A DNA stretch of 64,000 nt from Bog-756 sp963776225 (GTDB lineage: Bacteria > Actinomycetota > Acidimicrobiia > Acidimicrobiales > RAAP-2). Under the pieces are notes generated by a model. That model did no database searches, had not been told where the DNA came from, and saw nothing but the letters and a program-made list of their open reading frames with translations. Both the position numbers and the translations under genes were made by a program. This document shows positions 17,251 through 25,735 of the stretch, piece by piece; within the stretch, counting starts at the first letter, position 1, and every line of letters starts with the position of its first letter. The stretch lies in contig CAVZLL010000004.1 of NCBI GenBank assembly GCA_963776225.1, positions 620,001 through 684,000 on the forward strand, given 5' to 3'.

Positions 17251-17872
17251 AACGGGTGTCCGCCTGACCCACGCCGATCACCCCACGTGCCCACTCCTCA
17301 AAGAACGGCCCTCTCCTCCACACAGAACCGCTCTCCCTGCAACACGCGGTCTCCTCACCGGCTCACCACGACGCCAGCGGTCCCCGACGGCACGTCGAGC
17401 CTGCGACCACGACCTGTTCGGTGACGCATCGGAGATTCCCTTGTCATGGTGACGCCGAAGGACGACATGGAAGGGCTATTTCCTCACGGTAAGTGATGGG
17501 ATAACTACGCTGCGTGGAAGTTTATAGAAGTCGAATGGTCCTGTCCACTGTCGCTCTCCGAGAGTCGCCGACCGCCCATCCGGCGACTGAACGCCGATGG
17601 CGCGGACGAGGCCGTTCGTGATGGTCGGAGGAGGACTCGCGTGGTGACCCGCCCGCGAACCGTTCGGTCCAGTCGGAATGCGTCGGGTCGCCTGGCCCCA
17701 CGACCAGAGCACCGGACCGACTCGAGGCTCGAGCTGCAGCGATGCCACCCTTCCCCGGCAGGCAGCCTTAGAATCCGATCGGACCATTTGATACAGAATT
17801 CCGACCATCGGGCCGAAGTTGTAGGCATGCCTATTCGGGGGCAAGCGGGGGCCCCGCAAAGGGAACGGAACA
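17251..17872. other. Divergent intergenic region with a perfect 12-bp palindrome
   Basis: About 620 bases without a convincing gene, between the glycan operon and the small zinc-ribbon gene. It contains the minus-strand promoter candidate at 17521-17547 and a perfect palindrome TAGGCATGCCTA at 17822-17833, 40 bases before the zinc-ribbon gene, which could be an operator. A minus-strand frame at 17476-17901 is open, but its product matches nothing I know. Confidence 0.45.
17521..17547 (-). promoter_or_regulatory. Candidate sigma-70-like promoter for the glycan operon
   Basis: On the minus strand TGGACA (complement of 17542-17547) is followed 15 bases later by TATAAA (complement of 17521-17526). 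Both match five of six consensus positions, in an unusually A/T-rich patch. Spacing is shorter than the optimum of 17. Transcription would begin near 17513 and leave a leader of 260-330 bases before the first glycosyltransferase gene. Confidence 0.35.
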
Positions 17873-18130
17873 ATGGGGAATCCGGAGAAGAGAGCCAACA
17901 TGCTGAGGACTCACCGGCACCGCCAGGGTGTCTGTCACCGATGCGGTTGGAGGGGATCCGTCTCCAAGGTCGGACGGCGACGGCGGGCCCAGTTCCGCAC
18001 CAGTCAGGTGTACGGCCGGCTGTGCGATGAGTGCGTCGAGGATCTGCTCCGGGGCGAGGGCAACGCCCGCAGTGAGCAGGCGCCCGGAACCGGCGGGTCG
18101 GGCGACTCCGGCGACCTCGACGTGGCCTGA
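17873..18130 (+). CDS. Small zinc-ribbon protein, function unknown
   Basis: 85 residues (76 if the ATG at 17900, preceded by GGAGAAGAGAG, is used). Two cysteine pairs, CHRCGW and LCDEC, 28 residues apart form a likely zinc ribbon with the basic stretch KVGRRRRAQFRT between them. The C-terminal 25 residues are Gly/Asp-rich and disordered. The basic loop suggests nucleic-acid or ribosome contact. It stands alone on the plus strand, upstream of the exo/endonuclease/phosphatase-family gene. I do not recognise a named family. Confidence 0.65.
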   Translation: MGNPEKRANMLRTHRHRQGVCHRCGWRGSVSKVGRRRRAQFRTSQVYGRLCDECVEDLLRGEGNARSEQAPGTGGSGDSGDLDVA

Positions 18131-18297
18131 GAGCGGGGGATCACCTCGGCCCGCTGGCCGGGCGACGACCGCCTGGCTCCGGTTGCGGCCGACTCGGCCA
18201 TTGCACCGTCTCCGGCGGACGCGGCACCGACACCTGCGAATTGACCGCTCCCGACCGGACGCGGCAGGGGCAGACGAACGACCGCGCGCATCCCCCG

Positions 18298-19338
18298 ATG
18301 CTCGTTGATCGCCCCGGGCTCGTCGTCTCGCGATCGGGCCGTGGGCGGCGCCTGGGACTTCCGATCGGCTTGGCGCTCGCCTGTTGGGTGATCGTCGTCC
18401 CGCTGGTGATCGTGGCGCTGTTCCGAATCGTGGCCTGGGACGACTTCGAGCCGCTGGCTGTCGTCAACGCGTTCACCGCGTTCGTCTACCTCCCCGCGTG
18501 GGTGGTGCTCGCAGTAGCCGCGGTGTGGCGCCGGGCCTTCCTGGCCGCTGCGGCCCTGCTCGTCGTCCTTGCCCAGATCGCCTTCCTCTATCCGGAGCTG
18601 TCTGCCGCTCGGCCGATCCCCCGGTGGGCCGAGACGGCGCCGACCCTTCGTCTTCTCGACGCCAACGTCGACAAGGGCAACCCTTCGATCGTCGCCTACG
18701 CCGGCGAGATAGCAACGGTCCGCCCGCAGCTCGTGACCTTGGAGGAGGCCAACCCGATCGACGTGGCCCAGCTGGTCGGGACCGGCGCGCTGGCCCGCCT
18801 CCCCTACCGGGTCGAGATCAGGCGGTACGGATCGACCGGCTTCTTCATCGCCTCGCACTACCCGCTGACAGGCGGGAACGCCGTCTACTACACCGCCGGA
18901 CTCCCGGTCATCGTCCAGACGACGGTGGACCTGCCGTCGGGACCTCAGCCTCTTTGGGTGGTCCACACCATCGCCCCCTTGCCGGCGTCCTTCTCCGCGT
19001 GGAAGGGGGAGCTCGCCCTCATCGACCGCCTCCTGGCGTCCCGCCGAGCCGGGGGGCTACTCGTCGTCGGCGACTTCAACGCGACCTGGGGAAACCGGGG
19101 CTTCCGCGACATCCTGGCAACCGGGCTCACCGACGGCGCAGCTGCCCGCGGGCAGGCCCTCGACATGACCTGGTCGCAGACCGTGCCGGTCGTCCCCCCC
19201 TTTGTGCGGATCGACCACGTGCTCACCGGAACCGGCCTGGCCGTCACCCAGATGAGGACAGCCGATGGACCGGGCAGCGACCACAGGACACTGATTGCCA
19301 CGGTCGCGTTGCGCCGAGAGCGCACGCGCGGGATCTGA
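18298..19338 (+). CDS. Membrane-anchored endonuclease/exonuclease/phosphatase-family protein
   Basis: About 346 residues from the ATG at 18298; a TTG at 18241 would add 19. Three hydrophobic spans fill the first ~110 residues (LALACWVIVVPLVIVALF, VYLPAWVVLAVAAVW, AAALLVVLAQIAFLY). The rest is an EEP catalytic domain outside the membrane: LLDANVDKGN, VTLEEAN (metal-binding Glu), VVGDFNATWGN, RIDHVL and GSDHRTL, the complete set of active-site motifs. Substrate could be a phosphodiester lipid, nucleic acid or phosphoinositide-like compound. Similar proteins are common in actinobacteria. Confidence 0.85.
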   Translation: MLVDRPGLVVSRSGRGRRLGLPIGLALACWVIVVPLVIVALFRIVAWDDFEPLAVVNAFTAFVYLPAWVVLAVAAVWRRAFLAAAALLVVLAQIAFLYPELSAARPIPRWAETAPTLRLLDANVDKGNPSIVAYAGEIATVRPQLVTLEEANPIDVAQLVGTGALARLPYRVEIRRYGSTGFFIASHYPLTGGNAVYYTAGLPVIVQTTVDLPSGPQPLWVVHTIAPLPASFSAWKGELALIDRLLASRRAGGLLVVGDFNATWGNRGFRDILATGLTDGAAARGQALDMTWSQTVPVVPPFVRIDHVLTGTGLAVTQMRTADGPGSDHRTLIATVALRRERTRGI

Positions 19339-19420
19339 TGCGCTCGAGCCCGGGCGACGGCAGATGCAGCGTCGGATCGTGGCGGCCGCCCCCCCGACGG
19401 GAGCCGCCCGGGGTCCGCGG

Positions 19421-19801
19421 TCAGAAGGCGTCCTCGATGACCTCGACCTCACCGGCGGTCACCGACACCACGTCGAATCGCACGTCGACCCGGGCCCGGC
19501 CCGCGGCCGGGGTGAGCTCGGAGAGCCAGCGGGCGGCCAGGCGCCGGATGCGGCGCTGCTTGGCGGCCAGGACGGCCTCGACACCCGTTCCGAACCGGTC
19601 GCTCGTGCGCGCCTTGACCTCGCAGAACACGACGGTGCGACCCTGCCGGGCGATGAGGTCGATCTCGCCCTCCCGGCGCCGCCAGTTCCGCTCGAGGACC
19701 TCGTACCCACGTCCCTCGTACCAGGCGACTGCGGCGTCCTCTCCGGCCGCGCCCAACTCGCGCCGGCGGTCGTCCCCGGATTCCGGGCCCGAAGGGCCCA
19801 C
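19421..19801 (-). CDS. YraN family protein (UPF0102)
   Basis: 126 residues. Endonuclease-like fold with GEDAAVAWYEGRGYEVLERN, the acidic motif EGEIDLIA and VVFCEVKAR, matching the E-x-D...E-x-K core of UPF0102. The GTG at 19801 is two bases from the stop of the DUF2469 gene. Its place at the end of the rpsP-trmD-rplS block is the usual actinobacterial one. Role in the cell is not settled; a Holliday-junction-resolvase-like nuclease is often assumed. Confidence 0.93.
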   Translation of the reverse strand: MGPSGPESGDDRRRELGAAGEDAAVAWYEGRGYEVLERNWRRREGEIDLIARQGRTVVFCEVKARTSDRFGTGVEAVLAAKQRRIRRLAARWLSELTPAAGRARVDVRFDVVSVTAGEVEVIEDAF

Positions 19802-19803
19802 CC

Positions 19804-20097
19804 TCAGAGGTCCTTGTCGGGCAGGCGCTCGATGTTGACGTCCCGGAAGGTGAGGATCCGCACCGAGGGGACGAAGCGGGCGGGCCGGTACATGTCCCAG
19901 ACCCAGGCGTCCTGCAGGACGACCTCCACGCAGGCGGGCGAGGTGTCCGAGCGCACCGTGACGTCCACCGTGTTGGCGAGGTAGAACCGGCGCTCGGTCT
20001 CGACCACGTAGGAGAAGAGCGGGACCACGGCACGGTATTCGTGGACGAGGGCCAGCTCGATCTCGGACTCGTAGCGCTCGAGGTCCTCTTCGCTCAT
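19804..20097 (-). CDS. DUF2469 family protein
   Basis: 97 residues, nearly identical in layout to actinobacterial DUF2469: MSEEDLERYESEIELALVHE, then VVETERRFYLAN, VTVRSD, VWDMYRPARFVPSVRI and DVNIERL. Small soluble protein of unknown function. In other actinobacteria it lies between rnhB and yraN; here rnhB and lepB are missing and it directly follows rplS after 66 bases. Confidence 0.93.
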   Translation of the reverse strand: MSEEDLERYESEIELALVHEYRAVVPLFSYVVETERRFYLANTVDVTVRSDTSPACVEVVLQDAWVWDMYRPARFVPSVRILTFRDVNIERLPDKDL

Positions 20098-20163
20098 CGC
20101 ACCGCTGACGGCGTCGTCAGAGCCCGTCGCCGGACCGCATGCCCCGGCGAGCTCGGAGGCGGC

Positions 20164-20517
20164 TCAAGAGCGCGCAGACCGGCGCTCCTTGATCTTGGCC
20201 GCCTTGCCGTGGCGGTCACGCAGGTAGTAGAGCTTCGCCCGCCGGACGTCGCCCAGCGAGACCACCTCGGTGTGGTCGATGACCGGCGAGTGGACCGGGA
20301 AGGTGCGCTCGACGCCGACCCCGAAGCTGACCTTGCGGACGGTGAACGTCTCTCGGACCCCGGTGCCCTGACGCCGGACCACGGCTCCCTGGAACACCTG
20401 GACGCGCTCACGGCTGCCCTCGACGACCCGCACGTGCACCTTGACGGTGTCGCCGGGACGGAACTCGGGGATGTCGTCCCGCAGGCTGTCGCGGTCGATG
20501 ATGTCGGTCGGGTTCAT
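20164..20517 (-). CDS. rplS: 50S ribosomal protein L19
   Basis: 117 residues starting at ATG 20517. L19 is recognised by FRPGDTVKVHVRVVEGSRER, VQVFQGAVVRRQG, TFTVRKVSFGVGVERTFP and the C-terminal RRAKLYYLRDR. It sits at the 30S-50S interface of the ribosome. Length is normal. It is separated from trmD by about 115 bases that hold no gene. Confidence 0.98.
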   Translation of the reverse strand: MNPTDIIDRDSLRDDIPEFRPGDTVKVHVRVVEGSRERVQVFQGAVVRRQGTGVRETFTVRKVSFGVGVERTFPVHSPVIDHTEVVSLGDVRRAKLYYLRDRHGKAAKIKERRSARS

Positions 20518-20632
20518 TGGGCGCGTCTCTCCACAGGTCGTTCGGTCTCTCCCGGACGGCGACCGGTCGCCACGAATCCTCGGGGCCACGGGCGGTCACC
20601 GTGGGTGCCGACGGATCCGGCGCCGGCGAGGC

Positions 20633-21460
20633 TCACCAATCGTAGCCGTGTTCTCGTAATGGGCGCACCTCGCCGTGCTCGACCAGGAGCCGCACCTCCT
20701 CGGGGGTCAGCCCGCCACGCCGGTCGACCAGGTCGGGTCGTCGCTCGAGGGTCAGGAGCAGGGACTGCACCCGACGCCATGCCTCGACCCGGCCATGGTC
20801 CCCCGAGCGGAGGACCTCGGGAACCCCCCACCCCCGGAAGTCGGCCGGCCGGGTGTACTGGGGATATTCGAGCAACCCGGCGGCGAAGCTCTCGTCCTCC
20901 ACCGACCGCTCGTTGCCCAGGACCCCGGGGAGCAGCCGGGCGACGGCCTCGACCACCACGAGCGCTGCCAGCTCGCCGCCGGCCAGCACGTAGTCGCCGA
21001 CGGAGAGCTCGCCGTCGACGAGGTGATCGGCCACCCGCTGGTCGACCCCCTCGTAGCGGCCGCAGAGCAGGGAGAAGCCGCCGGGACCCCGGGCGAGCCC
21101 GTCGGCCACCGTCTGGTCGAAGCGGCGGCCGGAGGGGGAGAGCAGGAACAGTGGCCGCGGCAGGCCGTCCCCCGAGGCCTCGACCGACTCGACGGCCTCG
21201 AACACCGGCTGCGGGGAGAGCACCATCCCGGCACCGCCGCCGAAGGGGGCGTCGTCGACCGAGCGGTGCACGTCGTGGGTCGCGTCCCGCACGTCGTGGG
21301 TACGCAGGTCGAGCCTCCCGCAGGATCGGGATCGACCGAGCAGCGACGCCGTCCAGTACCGCTCGACCACCTCGGGGAAGAGGGTGAAGACGTCGATCCG
21401 GAACGGGACCCGCGGCGAAGCGCCGTCGTCGGCGCCGGCCGCCGGCTCCGCGCCGCTCAC
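20633..21460 (-). CDS. trmD: tRNA (guanine-37-N1)-methyltransferase
   Basis: 275 residues. Start is a GTG at 21460 that overlaps the rimM stop as GTGA. The N-terminus is extended by ~20 residues before the conserved FRIDVFTLFPE. SPOUT-knot motifs are FGGGAGMVL, FSLLCGRYEGVDQRV, SVGDYVLAGGELAAL and LPGVLGNERS. Uses SAM to methylate G37 of tRNAs reading CNN codons, preventing +1 frameshifting. The C-terminal tRNA-binding part is complete. Confidence 0.98.
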   Translation of the reverse strand: MSGAEPAAGADDGASPRVPFRIDVFTLFPEVVERYWTASLLGRSRSCGRLDLRTHDVRDATHDVHRSVDDAPFGGGAGMVLSPQPVFEAVESVEASGDGLPRPLFLLSPSGRRFDQTVADGLARGPGGFSLLCGRYEGVDQRVADHLVDGELSVGDYVLAGGELAALVVVEAVARLLPGVLGNERSVEDESFAAGLLEYPQYTRPADFRGWGVPEVLRSGDHGRVEAWRRVQSLLLTLERRPDLVDRRGGLTPEEVRLLVEHGEVRPLREHGYDW

Positions 21461-22029
21461 GGGAGGTCGAGCAGTCCGTCGGGGATCTCGACGGTGACCC
21501 GGACCCCCGGCTCGGAGCCGGTCACGAACCCCAGCGGGATGAGCCCCCCACCCGAGAGGACGAGCAGGTCGCTGGCGGGATTGGCCTCGACCGCGTCGAC
21601 GGTACCCAGCACCCGGCCCGAGGTGTCCACGACGCTCGAGCCGACCAGATCGTGGACCCACAATGCGTCCGGGTCGGAGAGGGGTTCGGCGAACAGCTCG
21701 GTTCCGCGCAGCTCCTCTGCGGCGTCGATTCCCCGCACCGACGCGAAGGTCACGATGTGCCGCCCGCGCAGCGGCGCCGCGCGCTCGACCTCGAGCATGC
21801 TCCCGTCGGCGGTCACCAACACCGACCCGGCCGCCACCCGTTCGTCGCGGTTGGTGGTCAGCGACACCACGACGTCCCCGCGCAGACCGTGGGGCTTGAC
21901 GATCCTCCCGACCGCCAGGAGCGGGGTGCCGCCCGAGTCCCTGCCCGGGTCGGGGTCGCTGCGGGTGGCTCCCTCCGGGGCAAGACCCTGTTCGGCGTCT
22001 GCGCCGTCTGCGGGAACCGCGGAGGGCAC
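21457..22029 (-). CDS. rimM: Ribosome maturation factor RimM
   Basis: 190 residues. After a ~36-residue acidic, probably disordered extension, the RimM N-domain begins LLAVGRIVKPHGLRGDVVV. A PRC-barrel-like C-domain follows, with ALWVHDLVGSSVVDTSGRVL and GGGLIPLGFV. Assists 16S 3'-domain and 30S head assembly with S19. Lies between khpA (10-base gap) and trmD (GTGA overlap). Confidence 0.96.
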   Translation of the reverse strand: MPSAVPADGADAEQGLAPEGATRSDPDPGRDSGGTPLLAVGRIVKPHGLRGDVVVSLTTNRDERVAAGSVLVTADGSMLEVERAAPLRGRHIVTFASVRGIDAAEELRGTELFAEPLSDPDALWVHDLVGSSVVDTSGRVLGTVDAVEANPASDLLVLSGGGLIPLGFVTGSEPGVRVTVEIPDGLLDLP

Positions 22030-22039
22030 AGGGTCCGGG

Positions 22040-22375
22040 TCAGTCGTCGACGATGTCGACGCTGGTCTGGACCCCGTCGCGCGCCCCGGCGGCCGCCACC
22101 ACCGTCCGGATGGCCTGGGCCACCCGGCCGCGGCGGCCGATGACCCGTCCCATGTCCTCGGGTGCGACGTGGATCCGGAACCGGACCGAGCTCCCGTGCT
22201 CCTCGGTGTTGATGACCACTGCGTCGCCGTCCGAGGCGATCGAGTGGACCAGGTACGTCACGACCGCCAGGGGGGTCCCCCCCGAAACCCGGTTTCCGGC
22301 GTCGTCGTCGTCTTCGTCGATGTCGTCGATGGTGTTGACGTCACCGGCAGCACCGACGGCCAGCTCGTCGGTCAC
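22040..22375 (-). CDS. khpA: KH-domain RNA-binding protein KhpA
   Basis: 111 residues from the GTG at 22375, which overlaps the rpsP stop as GTGA. An acidic N-terminal stretch (DIDEDDDD) precedes the single KH domain (VRFRIHVAPEDMGRVIGRRG, with the GRRG loop). In other bacteria KhpA acts with KhpB on RNA. The rpsP-khpA-rimM order is standard. The acidic leader makes it longer than the usual ~80 residues. Confidence 0.94.
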   Translation of the reverse strand: MTDELAVGAAGDVNTIDDIDEDDDDAGNRVSGGTPLAVVTYLVHSIASDGDAVVINTEEHGSSVRFRIHVAPEDMGRVIGRRGRVAQAIRTVVAAAGARDGVQTSVDIVDD

Positions 22376-22659
22376 CTTGCCGCCTTGGCCGAGGCGAACT
22401 CGTCGTACGCGCCCGACTGCTTGAGCAGCTTCTCGACCCGCTCGGTCGGCGTGGCGCCCTGGGAGAGCCACTTGACGGCCTTCTGGTTGTCGATCTCGAC
22501 GACCGCGTCGGGATCGGCCAGCGACCGCCCGCGGGGTGCATAGGTGCCCACGATCTCGATGAACCGCCCGTTGCGGGGCGATCGGCTGTCGGCCGCCACC
22601 AGCCGGTAGGTCGGCTGCTTCTTCTTTCCGATCCGCACGAGGCGGAGCTTTACTGCCAC
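22372..22659 (-). CDS. rpsP: 30S ribosomal protein S16
   Basis: 95 residues from a GTG at 22659 with AGAGGAG six bases upstream. VKLRLVRIGKKKQPTYRLV, RNGRFIEIVGTYAP and the KAVKWLSQGATPTERV C-terminus are diagnostic of S16. Longer in-frame upstream sequence has no homology. The 200 bases to ffh upstream hold no gene and may carry a promoter. Confidence 0.98.
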   Translation of the reverse strand: MAVKLRLVRIGKKKQPTYRLVAADSRSPRNGRFIEIVGTYAPRGRSLADPDAVVEIDNQKAVKWLSQGATPTERVEKLLKQSGAYDEFASAKAAR

Positions 22660-22860
22660 GGTCAACTCCTCTGCTGCAGGGTATCCACCACTCTGTCGGT
22701 CGGGATCACCAGATCGTCCCCCGAGGGATCCCGGGCGTCCCGACCGGCCGATCCTCCGGCCCACCCGTCCGTGGGCGGCCCACAGTCTCCCACCAAAGCG
22801 CGAGCCCGCGTGCACGCGGCTCGGACGGCGCTCCCGACGCGGCCGGTGCGCACCGTGCCG

Positions 22861-24402
22861 TCACCGTGCCTTCGGGGTCACTCGGCCGCCCCCCCTTCCC
22901 TTCTTGCCGCCCTTGCCCTTGGGCTTGCCGCCCCGCCGGCCGGCAGCGCCCGCGCCGCCCCCGGCGGTCGACCCGGGGCGCCCCGTGGCCTCTCCGAGCG
23001 AAGGGGCGAACCCGCCGTCGGAGGCGTTCGCGGCCAGGTCGGCCATGGCCTCCGGGCTGAGCTTCGGGGAGCGGCCCAGCAGGCCACCGATCCCGCCCAT
23101 CGCGCCTCCCATCCCACCCTTCCCCATCCCCTTCATCATCTTCTGCATCTCCTTGAACTGCTTGAGGAGCCCGTTGACGTCCGAGGTTGCGGTTCCGCTG
23201 CCGACGGCGATCCGGACCCGACGGCCGCCGTCGATGATCGAGGGGTCGGACCGCTCGGCCGGGGTCATCGACTGGATGATGGCCTCGACCTGGCCGATCT
23301 GGCGGTCGTCGACGCCCGCGGAGGCCTGCTTGAGGTCCTTCGGCACGCCCGGCAGCAGCGAGAGCATCCCCGAGATCGAGCCCATCTTCTTGACCTGCTG
23401 AAGCTGCTCCAAGAAGTCCTCGAGGGTGAAGCGGCCCTCGATCATGGCGGCCGCCCCCTTGGTGGCGACCTCTTGGTCCATGGTCCGCTCTGCCTGCTCG
23501 ATGAGGCTCAGGACGTCCCCCATGCCGAGGATGCGGTCGGCCATGCGGTCCGGATGGAACTGGTCGAAGTCGTCCAGCCGCTCCCCTGTGGAGGCGAAGG
23601 CGATCGGCCGGCCCACCACCTCGCGCACCGAGAGGGCCGCGCCGCCTCGGGCGTCGCCGTCCAGCTTGGTGAGGATGACGCCGTCGAGGGTCAGTGTCTC
23701 GTGGAACGCCCGGGCGGTCGAGACCGCGTCCTGGCCGGTCATCGCGTCGATGACCAGGAAGGTGTAGTCGGGGTCCACCGCGCCCGAGACGTCCCGGATC
23801 TCGTCCATGAGCTCCTGGTCGATCGAGAGCCGTCCGGCCGTGTCGACGATGAGGACGTCGCGGCCGAGACGCCTGGCCTCCTCGAGACCGGCGGCGGCCA
23901 CGGCCACCGGGTCGGTGGCCTCGCTGAAGACGGTCACACCGGCCTGGTTGCCGAGCACCCGGAGCTGCTCGACCGCGGCCGGGCGCTGCAGGTCGGCACC
24001 GACGAGCAGTGGGTTGCGGCCGTGCTGCTTGAACCAGCGGGCGAGCTTGGCCGAGGCGGTGGTCTTGCCCGAACCCTGGAGACCGGCCAGCAGGACGACC
24101 GTCGGCGGTCGGCTGGCATAGCTGATCTTGAGGGTCTCCCCGCCGAGGATCGCGACGAGCTCCTCGTTGACGATCTTGATGACCTGCTGTCCGGGGCTCA
24201 GGTGCTGGGCGAGCTCGAGGCCCACGCACCTGGCGCGCACCGCCTCGGTGAACTGCCGGACCACGCCGATCTCGACGTCCGCCTCGAGGAGCGCGGTTCG
24301 GATCTCTCGGAGGACCTCGTCGACGTCGGCCTCGGTGAGGCGCCCGCGCCCGCGCAGTCGGCCGAGGATGCCCTCGAATCGGTCGGTCAGGCTCTCGAAC
24401 AT
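22861..24402 (-). CDS. ffh: Signal recognition particle protein Ffh (SRP54)
   Basis: 513 residues. N domain (MFESLTDRFEGILGRLRG), GTPase domain with GLQGSGKTT, DTAGRLSID and ILTKLDGDARGG, then an M domain rich in methionine (MQKMMKGMGKGGMGGAMGG) that binds signal peptides and SRP RNA. The C-terminus is a basic Gly/Lys tail. Works with FtsY, encoded just upstream in the same direction. Confidence 0.98.
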   Translation of the reverse strand: MFESLTDRFEGILGRLRGRGRLTEADVDEVLREIRTALLEADVEIGVVRQFTEAVRARCVGLELAQHLSPGQQVIKIVNEELVAILGGETLKISYASRPPTVVLLAGLQGSGKTTASAKLARWFKQHGRNPLLVGADLQRPAAVEQLRVLGNQAGVTVFSEATDPVAVAAAGLEEARRLGRDVLIVDTAGRLSIDQELMDEIRDVSGAVDPDYTFLVIDAMTGQDAVSTARAFHETLTLDGVILTKLDGDARGGAALSVREVVGRPIAFASTGERLDDFDQFHPDRMADRILGMGDVLSLIEQAERTMDQEVATKGAAAMIEGRFTLEDFLEQLQQVKKMGSISGMLSLLPGVPKDLKQASAGVDDRQIGQVEAIIQSMTPAERSDPSIIDGGRRVRIAVGSGTATSDVNGLLKQFKEMQKMMKGMGKGGMGGAMGGIGGLLGRSPKLSPEAMADLAANASDGGFAPSLGEATGRPGSTAGGGAGAAGRRGGKPKGKGGKKGRGGGRVTPKAR

Positions 24403-24511
24403 GGGGTGCTCAGGCTACAGGACGGCCCGAGGGCCCATGCTGCGACGTCACGCCCCTGTCGGGCTCTCCCCCACCGGGCCAGGGCGGACGTGCACCCATC
24501 GGGGCGCCGTG

Positions 24512-25735
24512 TCAGAACAGCGCGTCGACGAAGGCCTCCGCATCGAAGTCGACCAGGTCGTCGGCCCCTTCGCCGAGACCGACCAGCTTGACCGGCAGCC
24601 CGAGCTCGCGCTGGATGGCGATCACGATCCCTCCCTTGGCGGTGCCGTCCAGCTTGGTGAGCACCACCCCGGACACCTCGACCGCGTCCAGGAAGACCTT
24701 CGCCTGGGCCAGACCGTTCTGGCCGGTCGTGGCGTCGAGCACCAGCAGGACCTCGGTCACCCGTCCCGGCGCCCGGTCGGCGACCCTCCGGATCTTCTTG
24801 AGCTCCTCGATCAGGTTGACCTTGTTGTGGAGGCGGCCGGCGGTGTCGGCGAGCACGAGTGCGTGACCCTTCGACGCGGCACGTTGCACCGCGTCGAAGA
24901 CGACCGAGCTCGGGTCGCCACCCTCCGAGCCACGAACGATGTCGGCACCGGCCCGCTCCGCCCACTGGGCGAGCTGCTCCCCGGCTGCGGCACGGAAGGT
25001 GTCCGCGGCGGCGAGCAGCACCCGGGTGCTCGACCCGGACAGGCGATGGGCCACCTTCCCGACCGTGGTGGTCTTGCCGACCCCGTTGACCCCGACGAAG
25101 AGCCAGACCTCGACCGGCCGGTCGCCGTCCGACGCGGCGGCGCCCTCTGCCGCCCGGGCGCCATCGGGTAGGGCGAGCGACGAGTCGGGCGTCGAAACCA
25201 TGGCCACCAGGTCGGCCTTGAGCGCGTCGACGAGCGCGTCGGGTCCGTCGATCCCGCCCTCCTTGACCCGGGCCCGCAGGTCCTCGAGGAGCGCGTCCGT
25301 CGCGCCCACCCCGACATCGGCGCGGATGAGCGCCTCTTCGAGGTCGTCCCACGTGGATGCGTCGATGCGGCCCGCGGAGCGCAGGGCCCCGAGATAGCCC
25401 GAGAGCAGGTCGCGGGCCTTGCCCAGACGGCCGCGGTAGGTGGCCGGCTCCGGCGCGGCCACCGTCGGCGGAGCAGGTTCGGGTACCTCCGGCGCGGACG
25501 GGGCGGGCACCCCAGCCTCGACCCGGCCCTCCGGTGCGATGACCGGTGCAGTCCCGGCGGCCGCGGCGGCGGGGGGTGCCTCGCCGACGACCGTCGCGTC
25601 CGGGGCGGGTCGAGCCCTCCGGGAACGGAACCTGAGGCCCACCGCCGCCCCGCCGCCCACGACGAGGACCGGGATCGCAATGGCCAGCCCGACCCCGAGG
25701 TCGGATGCCTGGATCACCAGCATCGGGTCGGTCAT
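24512..25735 (-). CDS. ftsY: Signal recognition particle receptor FtsY
   Basis: 407 residues. Start ATG 25735 overlaps the smc stop as ATGA. A membrane anchor (VGLAIAIPVLVVGGGAAVGL) opens the protein, as in actinobacterial FtsY, followed by an Ala/Pro-rich acidic linker. The NG domain has GVNGVGKTTT, ADTFRAAAGEQL, DTAGRLHNK and TKLDGTAKGG. Receives SRP-ribosome complexes at the membrane. Confidence 0.98.
   Translation of the reverse strand: MTDPMLVIQASDLGVGLAIAIPVLVVGGGAAVGLRFRSRRARPAPDATVVGEAPPAAAAAGTAPVIAPEGRVEAGVPAPSAPEVPEPAPPTVAAPEPATYRGRLGKARDLLSGYLGALRSAGRIDASTWDDLEEALIRADVGVGATDALLEDLRARVKEGGIDGPDALVDALKADLVAMVSTPDSSLALPDGARAAEGAAASDGDRPVEVWLFVGVNGVGKTTTVGKVAHRLSGSSTRVLLAAADTFRAAAGEQLAQWAERAGADIVRGSEGGDPSSVVFDAVQRAASKGHALVLADTAGRLHNKVNLIEELKKIRRVADRAPGRVTEVLLVLDATTGQNGLAQAKVFLDAVEVSGVVLTKLDGTAKGGIVIAIQRELGLPVKLVGLGEGADDLVDFDAEAFVDALF

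Noticed and set aside
17476..17901. Minus-strand frame of 141 codons in the intergenic gap
   Set aside because: No recognisable domain, covers the promoter candidate and palindrome, and overlaps the start of the zinc-ribbon gene.
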